A DNA stretch of 64,000 nt from Pseudomonas graminis (lineage in GTDB: Bacteria; Pseudomonadota; Gammaproteobacteria; Pseudomonadales; Pseudomonadaceae). The stretch is from the NCBI RefSeq assembly GCF_001705435.1, contig NZ_MDEN01000061.1, positions 124,001 through 188,000 on the forward strand, read 5' to 3'. Position 1 is the first letter of the stretch, and each line of letters begins with the position of its first letter. The notes beneath the pieces were generated by a model. The model did not search any database and was not told the DNA's origin. It saw only the letters and a list, made by a program, of their open reading frames with translations. Shown here one piece after another: positions 49,439 to 57,976 of this stretch. The position numbers and the translations under genes are program-made.

Positions 49439-49898
49439 GCAGGACCGGCTTCAGCCGGGAAAGCGTCGGTCTGGAGCGACGAATAACCTGTGGGAGTGAG
49501 CTTGCTCACGAAGGGGCCGTCCCAACCGCTGAATCGTCAGTGTTTTACTACTGCATTCGCGAGCAAGCTCGCTCCCACAAGGATGTGGCGTGCTCAAGAT
49601 TTCCGATCGCTACCCTGCTCAGCGTGGTAACGCTGCAAATCTGAGGGTGTTCACACCGGCCTCTTCCCGGCTAAAGCCGGTCCTACGAGGACACCGCATC
49701 CAGCCAGAGGCACCGCGTATGCTGGGTGTAGGACCGGCCTCTTCCCTGCTAAAGCCAGTCCCACGAGGACACCGCATTCATCCAGATACACCGCGTATGC
49801 TGGATGTAGGACCGGCTTCAGCCGGGAAGGCGTCGGTCGTCACGCTGCAAATCCGAGGGTGTTCACACCGGCCTCTTCCCGGCCAAAGCCGGTCCTGC
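49439..49898. repeat. Mixed REP cluster (families A and B)
   Basis: Family A units at 49439-49463 (+), 49663-49686 (-), a degenerate pair near 49728-49775, 49806-49829 (+) and 49875-49898 (-). A family B REPIN lies at 49490-49578. Spacers also recur: AACGCTGCAAATCTGAGGGT near 49631 returns as a close variant near 49843. The cluster fills the gap between the convergent GST and pdxI genes. Confidence 0.88.
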
Positions 49899-49911
49899 TG
49901 ACAATAATGAA

Positions 49912-50778
49912 TCAGGCGCCCTGGCCGTCGAGTTCGGCGAGCATGTCTGGCGGAATGACCAGCTCGGTGGCGCTTAGATTTTCGTGAAGATGCGCCACCG
50001 ACGAGGTGCCCGGAATCAGCAGCAGGTTGGGCGCACGCTGCAGCAGCCACGCCAGGGCCACGCACATCGGCGAGGTGTCGAGGCGTGTGGCGACGTCCGA
50101 CAGCGTCTGCGACTGCAAGGGCGTGAACCCGCCCAGCGGGAAGAACGGCACGTAGGCGATGCCCTGCTTGCCGAGTTCGGCGATCAACTGCTCGTCATCC
50201 CGGTGGGCCAGGTTGTAGTGGTTTTGCACGCAGACCACCTCGGCAATGCTCTGCGCTTCAGTGACCTGTTTCGCGCTGACGTTGCTCAGGCCCAGGTGCT
50301 GAATCAGCCCCTGACGCTGCAACTCGGCCAACGCACCGAACTGCTCGGCAATCGACTGCTGGTCCGGGGAATGCCCGGTGCCCCACGCCCTGAAGTTCAC
50401 CACGTGCAGCGCTTCGACACCGAGATTGCGCAGATTGTCGTGCACCGCGCTCACCAACTCCGACGGGCTGTTGGCAGCGTTCCATGACGCGTCGGTGCCT
50501 CGCGACGCGCCGACCTTGGTGACGATCAGCAACTCGTCGCTATAAGGATGCAGGGCTTCGCGGATCAGGCGGTTAGTCACATGGGGGCCATAGAAGTCGG
50601 CAGTGTCGATATGGTTGACCCCGGCCGCCAGCGCTTCACGTAACACGGCGATTGCAGCCGCGTGGTCTTTCGGCGGTCCGTAAACGCCCGGCCCGGCCAG
50701 TTGCATGGCACCGTAGCCCATGCGGTTGACGGTGCGACCGCCGAATGAAAACTGTCCTGCCTTGCTGGCCTGGCTCAT
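49912..50778 (-). CDS. pdxI: Aldo/keto reductase, PdxI-type pyridoxal reductase (YdbC)
   Basis: 288 aa. Closely follows the pattern I know for E. coli YdbC/PdxI: NRMGYGAMQLAGPGVYGPP at the start, GVNHIDTADFYGPHVTN with catalytic Asp and Tyr, VTKVGASRG with the Lys, LHVVNFR in place of the usual His-containing AKR segment, and YVPFFPLGGFTPLQS near the C-terminus. It reduces pyridoxal to pyridoxine in vitamin B6 salvage. Divergent from the LysR gene, which may control it. Confidence 0.85.
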   Translation of the reverse strand: MSQASKAGQFSFGGRTVNRMGYGAMQLAGPGVYGPPKDHAAAIAVLREALAAGVNHIDTADFYGPHVTNRLIREALHPYSDELLIVTKVGASRGTDASWNAANSPSELVSAVHDNLRNLGVEALHVVNFRAWGTGHSPDQQSIAEQFGALAELQRQGLIQHLGLSNVSAKQVTEAQSIAEVVCVQNHYNLAHRDDEQLIAELGKQGIAYVPFFPLGGFTPLQSQTLSDVATRLDTSPMCVALAWLLQRAPNLLLIPGTSSVAHLHENLSATELVIPPDMLAELDGQGA

Positions 50779-50878
50779 GGGTAACGCCTCGTGATCAAGA
50801 ATGTAGGACGACTATAGGCGTTGACCGATGCGCTGATAATCAGGTGCAATCGGCACGGGTTGTACGAGTGAGCGGACA

Positions 50879-51778
50879 ATGGCAACAGACATTCAGGATT
50901 TACTGGCCTTCGTGGCCGTGGTCAACGCGGGCGGTTTTCGGGAAGGCGCACGGCTGAGTGGCAAGTCGGCATCCAGCCTCAGCGACGCGGTTCGACGCAT
51001 GGAATCAAGGCTGGGCGTGCGCTTGCTCAACCGCACCACCCGCAGCGTCGTGCCGACGGAAGCCGGCGCGCGGCTGATGGAGCGGATTGTACCGGCGCTC
51101 GGGGAAGTCGAATCGGCGCTGGACGTGGTCAACGATTTTCGCGACCGCCCTTCCGGCACGCTCAGGCTTAACGTACCGGTCAGCGCCGCTCGCCTGATAC
51201 TCCCGGCAATCATCACCCCGTTCCTGCAAGCGCACCCGGACATCCGCATGGAAGTGATCACCGAGGAAAGCTTCGTCGACATGCTCGCCGCCGGCTGCGA
51301 CGCGGGCATCCGCTACGACGACCGCCTGGAACAGGACATGATCGCCGTGCCCATCGGCCCGCGCGTTCAGCGTTTCGCGACGGCGGCCTCGCCGGCGTAC
51401 CTCGACGCCCGGGGCCGGCCCGAGCATCCGCGTGATCTGTTGAACCACAGTTGCCTGCGCGGCAAATTCCCCAGCGGTTCTATTCCACTGTGGGAATACG
51501 AGCGTGACGGGGAAGAAGTTCGTGTCGACCCGACCGGCCCACTCACCGTGCGTATTGGCGGCGCAGTGGACCTCTCCGTGCAAACCGCCATCGACGGCCT
51601 GGGCATCGTTTCGTTGTTCGAAGACTGGTTGCGCCCCCATCTCGACAGCGGCGCACTGGAACCGGTACTCGAACCCTGGTGGCCGCGTTTCAGCGGGCCG
51701 TTTCTGTATTACCCCGGCCGGCGCTATGTGCCATCACCCCTGAGAGCATTTCTGGACTTCATCCAGCGACGTGGGTAA
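50879..51778 (+). CDS. LysR-family transcriptional regulator
   Basis: 299 aa. N-terminal HTH (LLAFVAVVNAGGFREGARLSG ... SSLSDAVRRMESRLGVRLLNRTTRSV) and effector domain of the DmlR/PerR-like type. Divergent from pdxI with 100 bp between starts, a likely regulatory pair. The bidirectional terminator at 51884-51912 follows. Confidence 0.9.
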   Translation: MATDIQDLLAFVAVVNAGGFREGARLSGKSASSLSDAVRRMESRLGVRLLNRTTRSVVPTEAGARLMERIVPALGEVESALDVVNDFRDRPSGTLRLNVPVSAARLILPAIITPFLQAHPDIRMEVITEESFVDMLAAGCDAGIRYDDRLEQDMIAVPIGPRVQRFATAASPAYLDARGRPEHPRDLLNHSCLRGKFPSGSIPLWEYERDGEEVRVDPTGPLTVRIGGAVDLSVQTAIDGLGIVSLFEDWLRPHLDSGALEPVLEPWWPRFSGPFLYYPGRRYVPSPLRAFLDFIQRRG

Positions 51779-51880
51779 CCCTCATCGGCGCCAACACGTA
51801 ATGAGCCTTTAAATAAATAAGCGGCTGGAACACGTTCATGGCGAACGATACAACGGAACGTTCCAGCTCAATAATCACGC

Positions 51881-51915
51881 AAAAAAAAAACGCTGCATTC
51901 AATGCAGCGTTTCTT
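51881..51915. terminator. Bidirectional terminator between LysR and DUF2790 genes
   Basis: Stem AAACGCTGCA/TGCAGCGTTT with a short TTCAA loop. Ten A's on the left give a T run for the minus strand, and TTTCTTTTA on the right serves the plus strand. It sits between convergent genes. Confidence 0.88.
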
Positions 51916-51954
51916 TTATAGCGTTTGTAATTGAAGCCGCCAGGGCACTGGCGA

Positions 51955-52227
51955 TTAACCATTTTGACGACCGTAGCCCATGATGGTGTAGTCAAGGCTG
52001 TGGGTCACGCCGGCGTGGTCAACATACACCATGGTGGATTGCACGGGGCCATCAACTTTCTGTGGGTCCTGAGCGTTTTTGATGCTGATCACTTTAGCGA
52101 CGTCGATGCCTTTGTGACGGTTGTATTGTTCAACCTGGGTCGAGGGCTGCTGGTGGGTGGCCGGGCGTTCGCCGGCAGCGGCGAACACACTGACAAGGGA
52201 CAGGGCGGCGAAGGTTAATACTTTCAT
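51955..52227 (-). CDS. DUF2790 small periplasmic protein
   Basis: 90 aa. A signal peptide (MKVLTFAALSLVSVFAAAG) then a short mature domain with the family pattern DVAKVISIKNAQDPQKVDG and YVDHAGVTHSLDYTIMGYG. DUF2790 proteins are abundant in Pseudomonas and of unknown function. ATG 52227 has GGAG seven bases upstream; the longer frame to 52248 is not needed. Confidence 0.85.
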   Translation of the reverse strand: MKVLTFAALSLVSVFAAAGERPATHQQPSTQVEQYNRHKGIDVAKVISIKNAQDPQKVDGPVQSTMVYVDHAGVTHSLDYTIMGYGRQNG

Positions 52228-52740
52228 GGTCATTCTCCAGAAGTGCATTCAGTCGTAATTAAGCAAAGCGCTTGTCGTTTGCTTCTGGGGCCATTCTGTT
52301 CGTGATCCGCGCCGATGATAAATACTTAAAATTGATAAAGCCCATCACCGCCATCGATGCGCATAGTTATTAGATCAATTCCCGTAATAGTCCTTTGCCT
52401 ATTCCGTTACCCATAACTTTATGCACCACTGATGAACGCTCCGCCAATACCCTTTAGAGTGCGGCAGATACAGGCGCTGCACTTTCCCGAAGCGCGTCAT
52501 GTTGTCGCGGGTCATTCAACGGCGCCTGAGAAATATTTTCCGCGCAATCAAACATTTCCAATGATGAACGTACTACCATTCATCCCCCTGACTCGTCTGA
52601 CACCAAGATGTCCGGGCAGACCTCTATAAAGCGCTGGCCACTGGCACGGCGCTATTTTCAAACAAACCGAAGCCTTGATGCCGCCTCACGACCCTGCTCG
52701 TGACGCAGTGCGTCAACCGTGATGACCTTCTGAGGTTGCA
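52228..52740. other. Intergenic region before the molybdenum dehydrogenase operon
   Basis: About 510 bp, locally A+T-rich near 52310-52440, where promoters of both divergent genes are expected. A 65-codon ORF at 52432-52629 has no ribosome site and looks random. No repeats seen. Confidence 0.45.
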
Positions 52741-53193
52741 ATGCAGAAATTGATGATTAACGGCCAGGAGCACGACCTGGATGTCGCCGACGACATGCCA
52801 TTGTTGTGGGTCCTGCGCGACGTGATGGGCCTGACCGGCACCAAGTACGGCTGCGGCATCGCCCAGTGCGGCGTGTGCACCGTGCACCTGGACGGCCAGG
52901 CCGTGCGCTCGTGCGTGCTGCCGGTCAGCGCCGTGGCGGGCCGCAAGGTCACGACCATCGAAGCCGTCGGCGAGCAGGCTGTGGGTCAGGCGGTGCAGAA
53001 AGCCTGGCTGGACCATGAAGTCGTGCAATGCGGCTACTGCCAGCCGGGGCAGATCATGTCGGCCGTCGCGCTGTTGCAGGAACACCCCAAAGCCAACGAC
53101 GAGCAGATCGTCAACGCCATGTCGGGCAACCTTTGCCGCTGCGCCACCTACACCCGCATTCGCGCCGCCATCAAAAGCGTCAGCCAGGCCTGA
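52741..53193 (+). CDS. [2Fe-2S] subunit of xanthine-oxidase-family aldehyde dehydrogenase
   Basis: 150 aa, full length for IorA/CoxS-type subunits. Plant-type cluster cysteines in [15 protein letters not shown] and VRSC. The second cluster is in [10 protein letters not shown] and CRCATYTRI. It passes electrons from the molybdenum subunit towards the cytochrome c subunit. The molybdenum-subunit gene starts 11 bp after its stop. Confidence 0.93.
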   Translation: MQKLMINGQEHDLDVADDMPLLWVLRDVMGLTGTKYGCGIAQCGVCTVHLDGQAVRSCVLPVSAVAGRKVTTIEAVGEQAVGQAVQKAWLDHEVVQCGYCQPGQIMSAVALLQEHPKANDEQIVNAMSGNLCRCATYTRIRAAIKSVSQA

Positions 53194-53204
53194 AGGAAGT
53201 CATC

Positions 53205-55397
53205 ATGTCCGCATCACAATCATCTGCCGCGATGCTCTCGCGTCGTGGATTGCTCAAAGGCAGTGCGCTGCTGGGCGGGCTGGTCATTGGCACTTACCTG
53301 CCGGCGACCGTCACTCGCAGCTTCGCCGCCGACCTGGTCAAGGGCGCGATCCTGGGCGACAACGCAGAGCAAGGCTATGGCGCTTTCGTGCGCATTGATC
53401 ACAGCGGCGCCGTCACGCTGATTTCGCCGAAGATCGAAATGGGCCAGGGCGTGCAGACCGGCATCGCCATGATGGTCGCCGAAGAGCTCGAAGTGCCGTT
53501 GAGCCAGATCACCATCACCGAGGCGCCGCCCAATGCAGCGCTGTACACCGACGCGTTGTTGAGCTTCCAGGCCACCGGCGGTTCGACCTCCACCCGCTAC
53601 AGTTGGGAGCCCCTGCGCAAGGCCGGCGCCAGCGCGCGCATCGTGCTGGTTCAGGCGGCGGCGATGCGCTGGAAAGTCGCGCCGAGCCAGTGCCATGCCG
53701 AGAACGGTCGGGTCATCGGCCCGAACGGTCAAAGTGCCGGTTACGGTGAGCTGGTGGATGCCGCGGCGAAGTTACCGCTGCCAACCGACATCCCGCTCAA
53801 AGCCGTCAGCGAATTCAAACTGCTGGGCAAACCGGTCCAGCGACTGGATACGCCGAACAAGGTCAACGGCACGGCGAAATTCACCATCGACCTGCAAGTG
53901 CCGGGGATGCTGATTGCCTCCACCCTCACCTGCCCGGTTCACGGCGGCAAACTGCGCGGCGTGAAGAATGAAGACGCTGCGCGCAAGGTTCCCGGCGTGC
54001 GCGATATCGTGCGGCTGGACAACGCGGTGGCGGTAACGGCGAGCAATTTCTGGTCCTGCCAGCAAGCGCTCAAGGCGCTGGACATCGACTGGGACCTCGG
54101 CCCCCACGCCGGTCTGGATTCCGCCCAGCTAGACAAATCGCTGTTCGACGCCAGCGCTGGCGATGGTGTGTTCGCGCACCAGTCCGGTGACATCGCCGGC
54201 GCGCTGAAAAACGCTTCCAGCCGCTTCGAAGCGATCTACGAGCAACCCTTCCTGTCCCACTCGCCGCTGGAGCCGATGACCTGCGTCGCCCATGTGCGCG
54301 CCGACGCGTGCGAGTTGTGGGTCGGCTGCCAGGCGCCGGGGATGGCCCAGGCAGGCGCCGCCAAAGTCTGCGGCATGCCGGTGGAAAAGGTGGTGATCCA
54401 CAACCAGTTGATCGGCGGTGGTTTCGGCCGTCGTCTGGAGTCTGACTTCATCTTCCAGGCCGTGGACATCGCGCGCCAGCTCAGCTACCCGATCAAGCTG
54501 ATCTGGAGCCGCGAAGAGGACATGACCCACGACCGTTATCGTCCGCACTACGTCGACCGCCTCAATGCGGCGCTGGACAAAGACCTGCGTCCGGTGGGCT
54601 GGGAGCATCGCATCGCCGGTGCTTCGGTGGTCGCTGCCTACATCGGCGCATTGCCGGCAGACGGCGTCGATGGCGATGCCGTCGAAGTGGCGAAGGACCC
54701 GATCTACACCCTGCCCAACCTGCAGGTGCGCTACATCCGTCACGACCCCGAGGTGATTCCGGTTTCGTGGTGGCGTGGCGTCGGACCGTTGCGCAGCACC
54801 TACGCCATCGAGTGCTTCATCGACGAGTTGGCCCACAACGCCAAGGTCGATCCGGTGAAATACCGCCTGGCGCTGATGCAGTCGCAACCCCGCGCGCAAG
54901 CGGTGCTGACCAAGGCCGCGCAACTGGTGGAGTGGGACAAGCCACTGCCTGCCGGTTCGGGCCGTGGCGTGGCGGTGACGGCGGTGTTCGGCAGCTTCGT
55001 CGCCACCATCGTCGAGCTGGAGAAGGAAGGCGAAAAAGGCCTGCGCATCAAACGGCTGGTGACGGTCATCGACTGCGGCTTTGCCACCAACCCGACCTCC
55101 GTGGCGTCGCAGATGGAAGGCGGCACGCTGTTCGGTCTGTCGGCCGCGCTGTTCAACGAAATCCTTGTCGAGAAGGGTCAAGTGCAGCAGACCAACTTCC
55201 ACGAGTACCGGCAGATTCGCATGAGCGACGCGCCGCCGGTGGAGGTGCACATCGTCGAGAGCGTCGAGACCCCTGGCGGTGTCGGTGAAACCGGCGCAGT
55301 GCCCGCTGCGGCCGCGCTGGTTAACGCCGTGTACGCCGCGACCGGTGTGCGTGAGCGTCGTTTGCCGTTGAGCCGTTCTGGCTATTTCACTGTTTAA
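53205..55397 (+). CDS. Molybdopterin-binding subunit, isoquinoline 1-oxidoreductase/aldehyde dehydrogenase family
   Basis: 730 aa. A twin-arginine signal (LSRRGLLKGSALLGG) sends the folded cofactor-loaded enzyme to the periplasm. Cofactor and active-site motifs include GQGVQTGIAMMVAEEL, GGSTSTRYSWEPLRKAG, GGGFGRRLESD and the catalytic Glu in GGVGETGAVPAAAAL. ATG 53205 has AAGGAAG upstream. Single large subunit of the IorB type, exporting its small subunit by piggy-back. Physiological substrate unknown; aldehydes or N-heterocycles are plausible. Confidence 0.92.
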   Translation: MSASQSSAAMLSRRGLLKGSALLGGLVIGTYLPATVTRSFAADLVKGAILGDNAEQGYGAFVRIDHSGAVTLISPKIEMGQGVQTGIAMMVAEELEVPLSQITITEAPPNAALYTDALLSFQATGGSTSTRYSWEPLRKAGASARIVLVQAAAMRWKVAPSQCHAENGRVIGPNGQSAGYGELVDAAAKLPLPTDIPLKAVSEFKLLGKPVQRLDTPNKVNGTAKFTIDLQVPGMLIASTLTCPVHGGKLRGVKNEDAARKVPGVRDIVRLDNAVAVTASNFWSCQQALKALDIDWDLGPHAGLDSAQLDKSLFDASAGDGVFAHQSGDIAGALKNASSRFEAIYEQPFLSHSPLEPMTCVAHVRADACELWVGCQAPGMAQAGAAKVCGMPVEKVVIHNQLIGGGFGRRLESDFIFQAVDIARQLSYPIKLIWSREEDMTHDRYRPHYVDRLNAALDKDLRPVGWEHRIAGASVVAAYIGALPADGVDGDAVEVAKDPIYTLPNLQVRYIRHDPEVIPVSWWRGVGPLRSTYAIECFIDELAHNAKVDPVKYRLALMQSQPRAQAVLTKAAQLVEWDKPLPAGSGRGVAVTAVFGSFVATIVELEKEGEKGLRIKRLVTVIDCGFATNPTSVASQMEGGTLFGLSAALFNEILVEKGQVQQTNFHEYRQIRMSDAPPVEVHIVESVETPGGVGETGAVPAAAALVNAVYAATGVRERRLPLSRSGYFTV

Positions 55398-55407
55398 GGA
55401 GCGCGTC

Positions 55408-56625
55408 ATGAACGTTTTCAACACTGCGCTCGGACTTGTGGCCGGTTTGCTGGCCAGCACCGTTTACGCGAGCGACACCCCGGCGATGAGCAAGGGCGAA
55501 TACCTGACCCGCGCCGCTGATTGCGTGGCCTGCCACGTCGTGCCGGGCGGGAAGCCGTACGCCGGCGGGCTGGAATTCAAGTTGCCGTTTGGCAGCCTGT
55601 ATTCGCCCAACATCACCCCGGACAAAGAGACCGGTATCGGCAACTGGACCGACGACGAGTTCGTCGACGCCCTGCAGAAAGGCGTGGGCAAGGACGGCAA
55701 GCATTACTACCCGGCCTTCCCTTACACCTCGTACACGCTGATGTCCCGCGAAGACATCCTGGCGATCAAGGGCTACCTGTTCAGCCTTGAGCCGGTCAAG
55801 CAGATGCCGCCAGAGAACAAGATTTCGTTCCCGTTCAATCAGCGCTGGGGAATGATGTTCTGGAACGCGATGTTCGCCGGCAACGAACGCTTCGTCCCGG
55901 ACAGCAAGCAATCGCCTGAATGGAATCGCGGCGCGTACCTGGTGCAGGGCCCAGGCCACTGCGGCGAGTGCCACACGCCACGCAACATCTTCCAGGCGAT
56001 GAGCTCCGGCAATTCTTTGGCAGGTGCTGAACTGGGCAACTGGATGGCCTACAACATCAGCTCCGACGCCAAATACGGCATCGGTGCCTGGCCGGAAGAC
56101 GCCATCGTCAGCTACTTGTCGAAGGGTTACGCGGCCGGTTTCGGCGGCGCGGGCGGCCCAATGGGTGACGCAGTCGAGCACAGCCTGCGCTACCTCGATC
56201 CGGCGGACCTGAAAGCCATCGCGGTGTACCTCAAGAGCACGCCGGCACGCAGCGAAGGCATCCCCCGCCCAAGCATGGTGATGAACGATGCCGCACTGCA
56301 AAAGGGTCTTGGTCAGAAGCTGTTCAACGACACCTGCGTGGCCTGCCACCAGATCGACGGCAGTGGCCGGCAGTCCCCGGCAGGCGGGTTGGCGGGCTTG
56401 AAAACCGCCAACGACCCCAAAGGCCGGAACGTGATGGCGACGTTGCTGGAAGGTCACACGCCAACGGCGGCACGGGTCGATCAGCGCATGCCTGATTTCG
56501 CCCGCAGTTACAGCGACGCTGAACTGGCCGCCGTGAGCACCTTCGTGCTGCGTCGGTTCGGTCAGAGCGACGGCGAGATCAAAGCCGAAGACGTCGCTAA
56601 AAATCGCGCCAGCGCGTTGCATTGA
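55408..56625 (+). CDS. Tri-heme cytochrome c subunit of the dehydrogenase
   Basis: 405 aa. A signal peptide (cleavage near VYA-S) then three c-type heme sites CVACH (about 33), CGECH (about 188) and CVACH (about 311). The arrangement matches membrane-associated cytochrome subunits of acetic-acid-bacterial alcohol and aldehyde dehydrogenases, which deliver electrons to ubiquinone. 10 bp after the molybdenum subunit gene, so a three-gene operon. Confidence 0.93.
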   Translation: MNVFNTALGLVAGLLASTVYASDTPAMSKGEYLTRAADCVACHVVPGGKPYAGGLEFKLPFGSLYSPNITPDKETGIGNWTDDEFVDALQKGVGKDGKHYYPAFPYTSYTLMSREDILAIKGYLFSLEPVKQMPPENKISFPFNQRWGMMFWNAMFAGNERFVPDSKQSPEWNRGAYLVQGPGHCGECHTPRNIFQAMSSGNSLAGAELGNWMAYNISSDAKYGIGAWPEDAIVSYLSKGYAAGFGGAGGPMGDAVEHSLRYLDPADLKAIAVYLKSTPARSEGIPRPSMVMNDAALQKGLGQKLFNDTCVACHQIDGSGRQSPAGGLAGLKTANDPKGRNVMATLLEGHTPTAARVDQRMPDFARSYSDAELAAVSTFVLRRFGQSDGEIKAEDVAKNRASALH

Positions 56626-56686
56626 TGGAGCGGCAGCGCGGCTGGCTCCCCTGTGAGTCAGCCGTGCTGCCAGGCCATTCGGCGGT

Positions 56687-57082
56687 TCAGGTCTTCAGCA
56701 CCTGCGCCGCCACCGCCGCCTTGTCGATCACCGACTCGACGTTGACGATACGCCCCGCCGCAAATGTGTAGAACACGTTCTCCGTAAACTGCACCCTCTT
56801 CCCGTTCACCGGCACATCGAACAGCTCGCCCACCGGCGTGCAATCGAACGTCAGCCTTGCGGCGATGTGCGGTGGCTCTGAGATCAGCAGATCGATGACA
56901 AAACGCAGGTCAGGGATGGCGCGAAAATCCCGTTCCAGCATCTGCCGGTAGCCGGCCAGGCCTACGCGCTCGCCGTTGTACTGCACGTCCTCGCCGACGA
57001 AATCGCCCAAGGCAGCCCAATCCTGGCGATTGAGGCAGTCGATATAGCCGGTGTAAGCGTCCTTCAGTGTCTGGTTGTTCAT
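56687..57082 (-). CDS. SnoaL/NTF2-like protein
   Basis: 131 aa of the NTF2-like fold, polyketide-cyclase/ester-cyclase type: YTGYIDCLNRQDWAAL, then YRQMLERDFRAIPDLRF and FTENVFYTFAAGRIVNVESVID. Usually a small-molecule binding or isomerase scaffold. Catalytic role unknown. Convergent with the dehydrogenase operon. Confidence 0.83.
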   Translation of the reverse strand: MNNQTLKDAYTGYIDCLNRQDWAALGDFVGEDVQYNGERVGLAGYRQMLERDFRAIPDLRFVIDLLISEPPHIAARLTFDCTPVGELFDVPVNGKRVQFTENVFYTFAAGRIVNVESVIDKAAVAAQVLKT

Positions 57083-57144
57083 CCTTTCTCCCGGTGTGGG
57101 TGGTTCGCATGAATGTTAGTACCCATGGATGCACGCGATGCTTA

Positions 57145-57236
57145 GCAGGACCGGCTTCAGCCGGGAAGAGGCCAGCGTGAACACCATCAATTTTGCAGTG
57201 CGACCACTGACGCTTTCCCGGCTGAAGCCGGTTTCA
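57145..57236. repeat. REPIN, family A
   Basis: Forward REP 57145-57168 and an inverted partner about 57212-57236 (core CCGGCTGAAGCCGG), between the divergent SnoaL-like and NUDIX genes. It may overlap their promoters. Confidence 0.82.
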
Positions 57237-57326
57237 CTCGATGACTGCAGTGTGTGGTTGCCGTTGGCTGCATGTTTCAGGCCGACACTGCTAGTGTTAT
57301 CCGCACTGACTTCACAAGGCGCAATC

Positions 57327-57752
57327 ATGTCCGTACATCCTCCTTTCTCCGGCGCAAAAGTCGCGATGCTGTGCAATGGCACGCTGCTCACCTATCAACG
57401 CGATGACAAACCCGAGATCCCCTGGCCGAACCTGTGGGACCTGCCCGGCGGCGGGCGTGAGGGCCAGGAGACGCCGGAAGAATGCGCCGTGCGGGAGACG
57501 ATGGAGGAATTCGGCATCGTCCTCGACCCCGCTACCTTCACTCACAAGCAGGTCTACCCGGGTCAGGGCGTCGACGGGCTCGACACCTGGTTCTTCGTCG
57601 CTGAAGTGGCCGAGGGTTTATTCGATCAGGTGGTGTTCGGCGATGAAGGCCAGCGCTGGCAAGTGATGACGATCGACGCGTTTCTCTCGATGGACAACGC
57701 TGTGGACCGCCTGCAACAGCGTCTGCGAGCGTTCATGGATCAGCAGCGCTGA
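57327..57752 (+). CDS. NUDIX hydrolase
   Basis: 141 aa. The Nudix box GGREGQETPEECAVRETMEEFGI fits G-x5-E-x7-RE-U-x-EE-x-G-U, which coordinates the metal and hydrolyses nucleoside-diphosphate-linked compounds. Substrate unknown. ATG 57327 has AAGG nine bases upstream; the frame extends back through the REPIN without a ribosome site. Confidence 0.88.
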   Translation: MSVHPPFSGAKVAMLCNGTLLTYQRDDKPEIPWPNLWDLPGGGREGQETPEECAVRETMEEFGIVLDPATFTHKQVYPGQGVDGLDTWFFVAEVAEGLFDQVVFGDEGQRWQVMTIDAFLSMDNAVDRLQQRLRAFMDQQR

Positions 57753-57803
57753 CAGGTTCAGCGCCTGACGGCGCTCCGCGCGAGCCCCTCTGACAGAGAC
57801 AAA

Positions 57804-57858
57804 TTGACGCAGGCAATGCGTTTTTTTGCTATCGTCGCCGGAATTAACTAACCGGTTA
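57804..57858 (+). promoter_or_regulatory. Candidate gcd promoter and palindromic operator
   Basis: TTGACG (57804-57809), 17-bp spacer, TGCTAT (57827-57832). The perfect palindrome TAACCGGTTA (57849-57858), within an A+T-rich AATTAAC...TTAATT context, sits at about +10 to +20. That is a typical repressor site for a TetR-like protein. The gene starts at 57977. Confidence 0.5.
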
Positions 57859-57976
57859 ATTACACGACGGATATGCCGTAAGCGATACGCCTGGCAGCCA
57901 TCACGCTGTGAACCCTTGTCCTCAAATCACTTGATCGGTCGTCCCCGACCCTTCTTCGCGTCAGCAGGAATGCCTC

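Noticed and set aside
52432..52629. 65-codon ORF upstream of the molybdenum dehydrogenase operon
   Set aside because: No ribosome site and an unprotein-like sequence; it lies in a promoter region.
53028..53204. N-terminal extension of the molybdenum subunit
   Set aside because: It overlaps the 2Fe-2S subunit gene in another frame; the ATG at 53205 gives a proper Tat signal and ribosome site.
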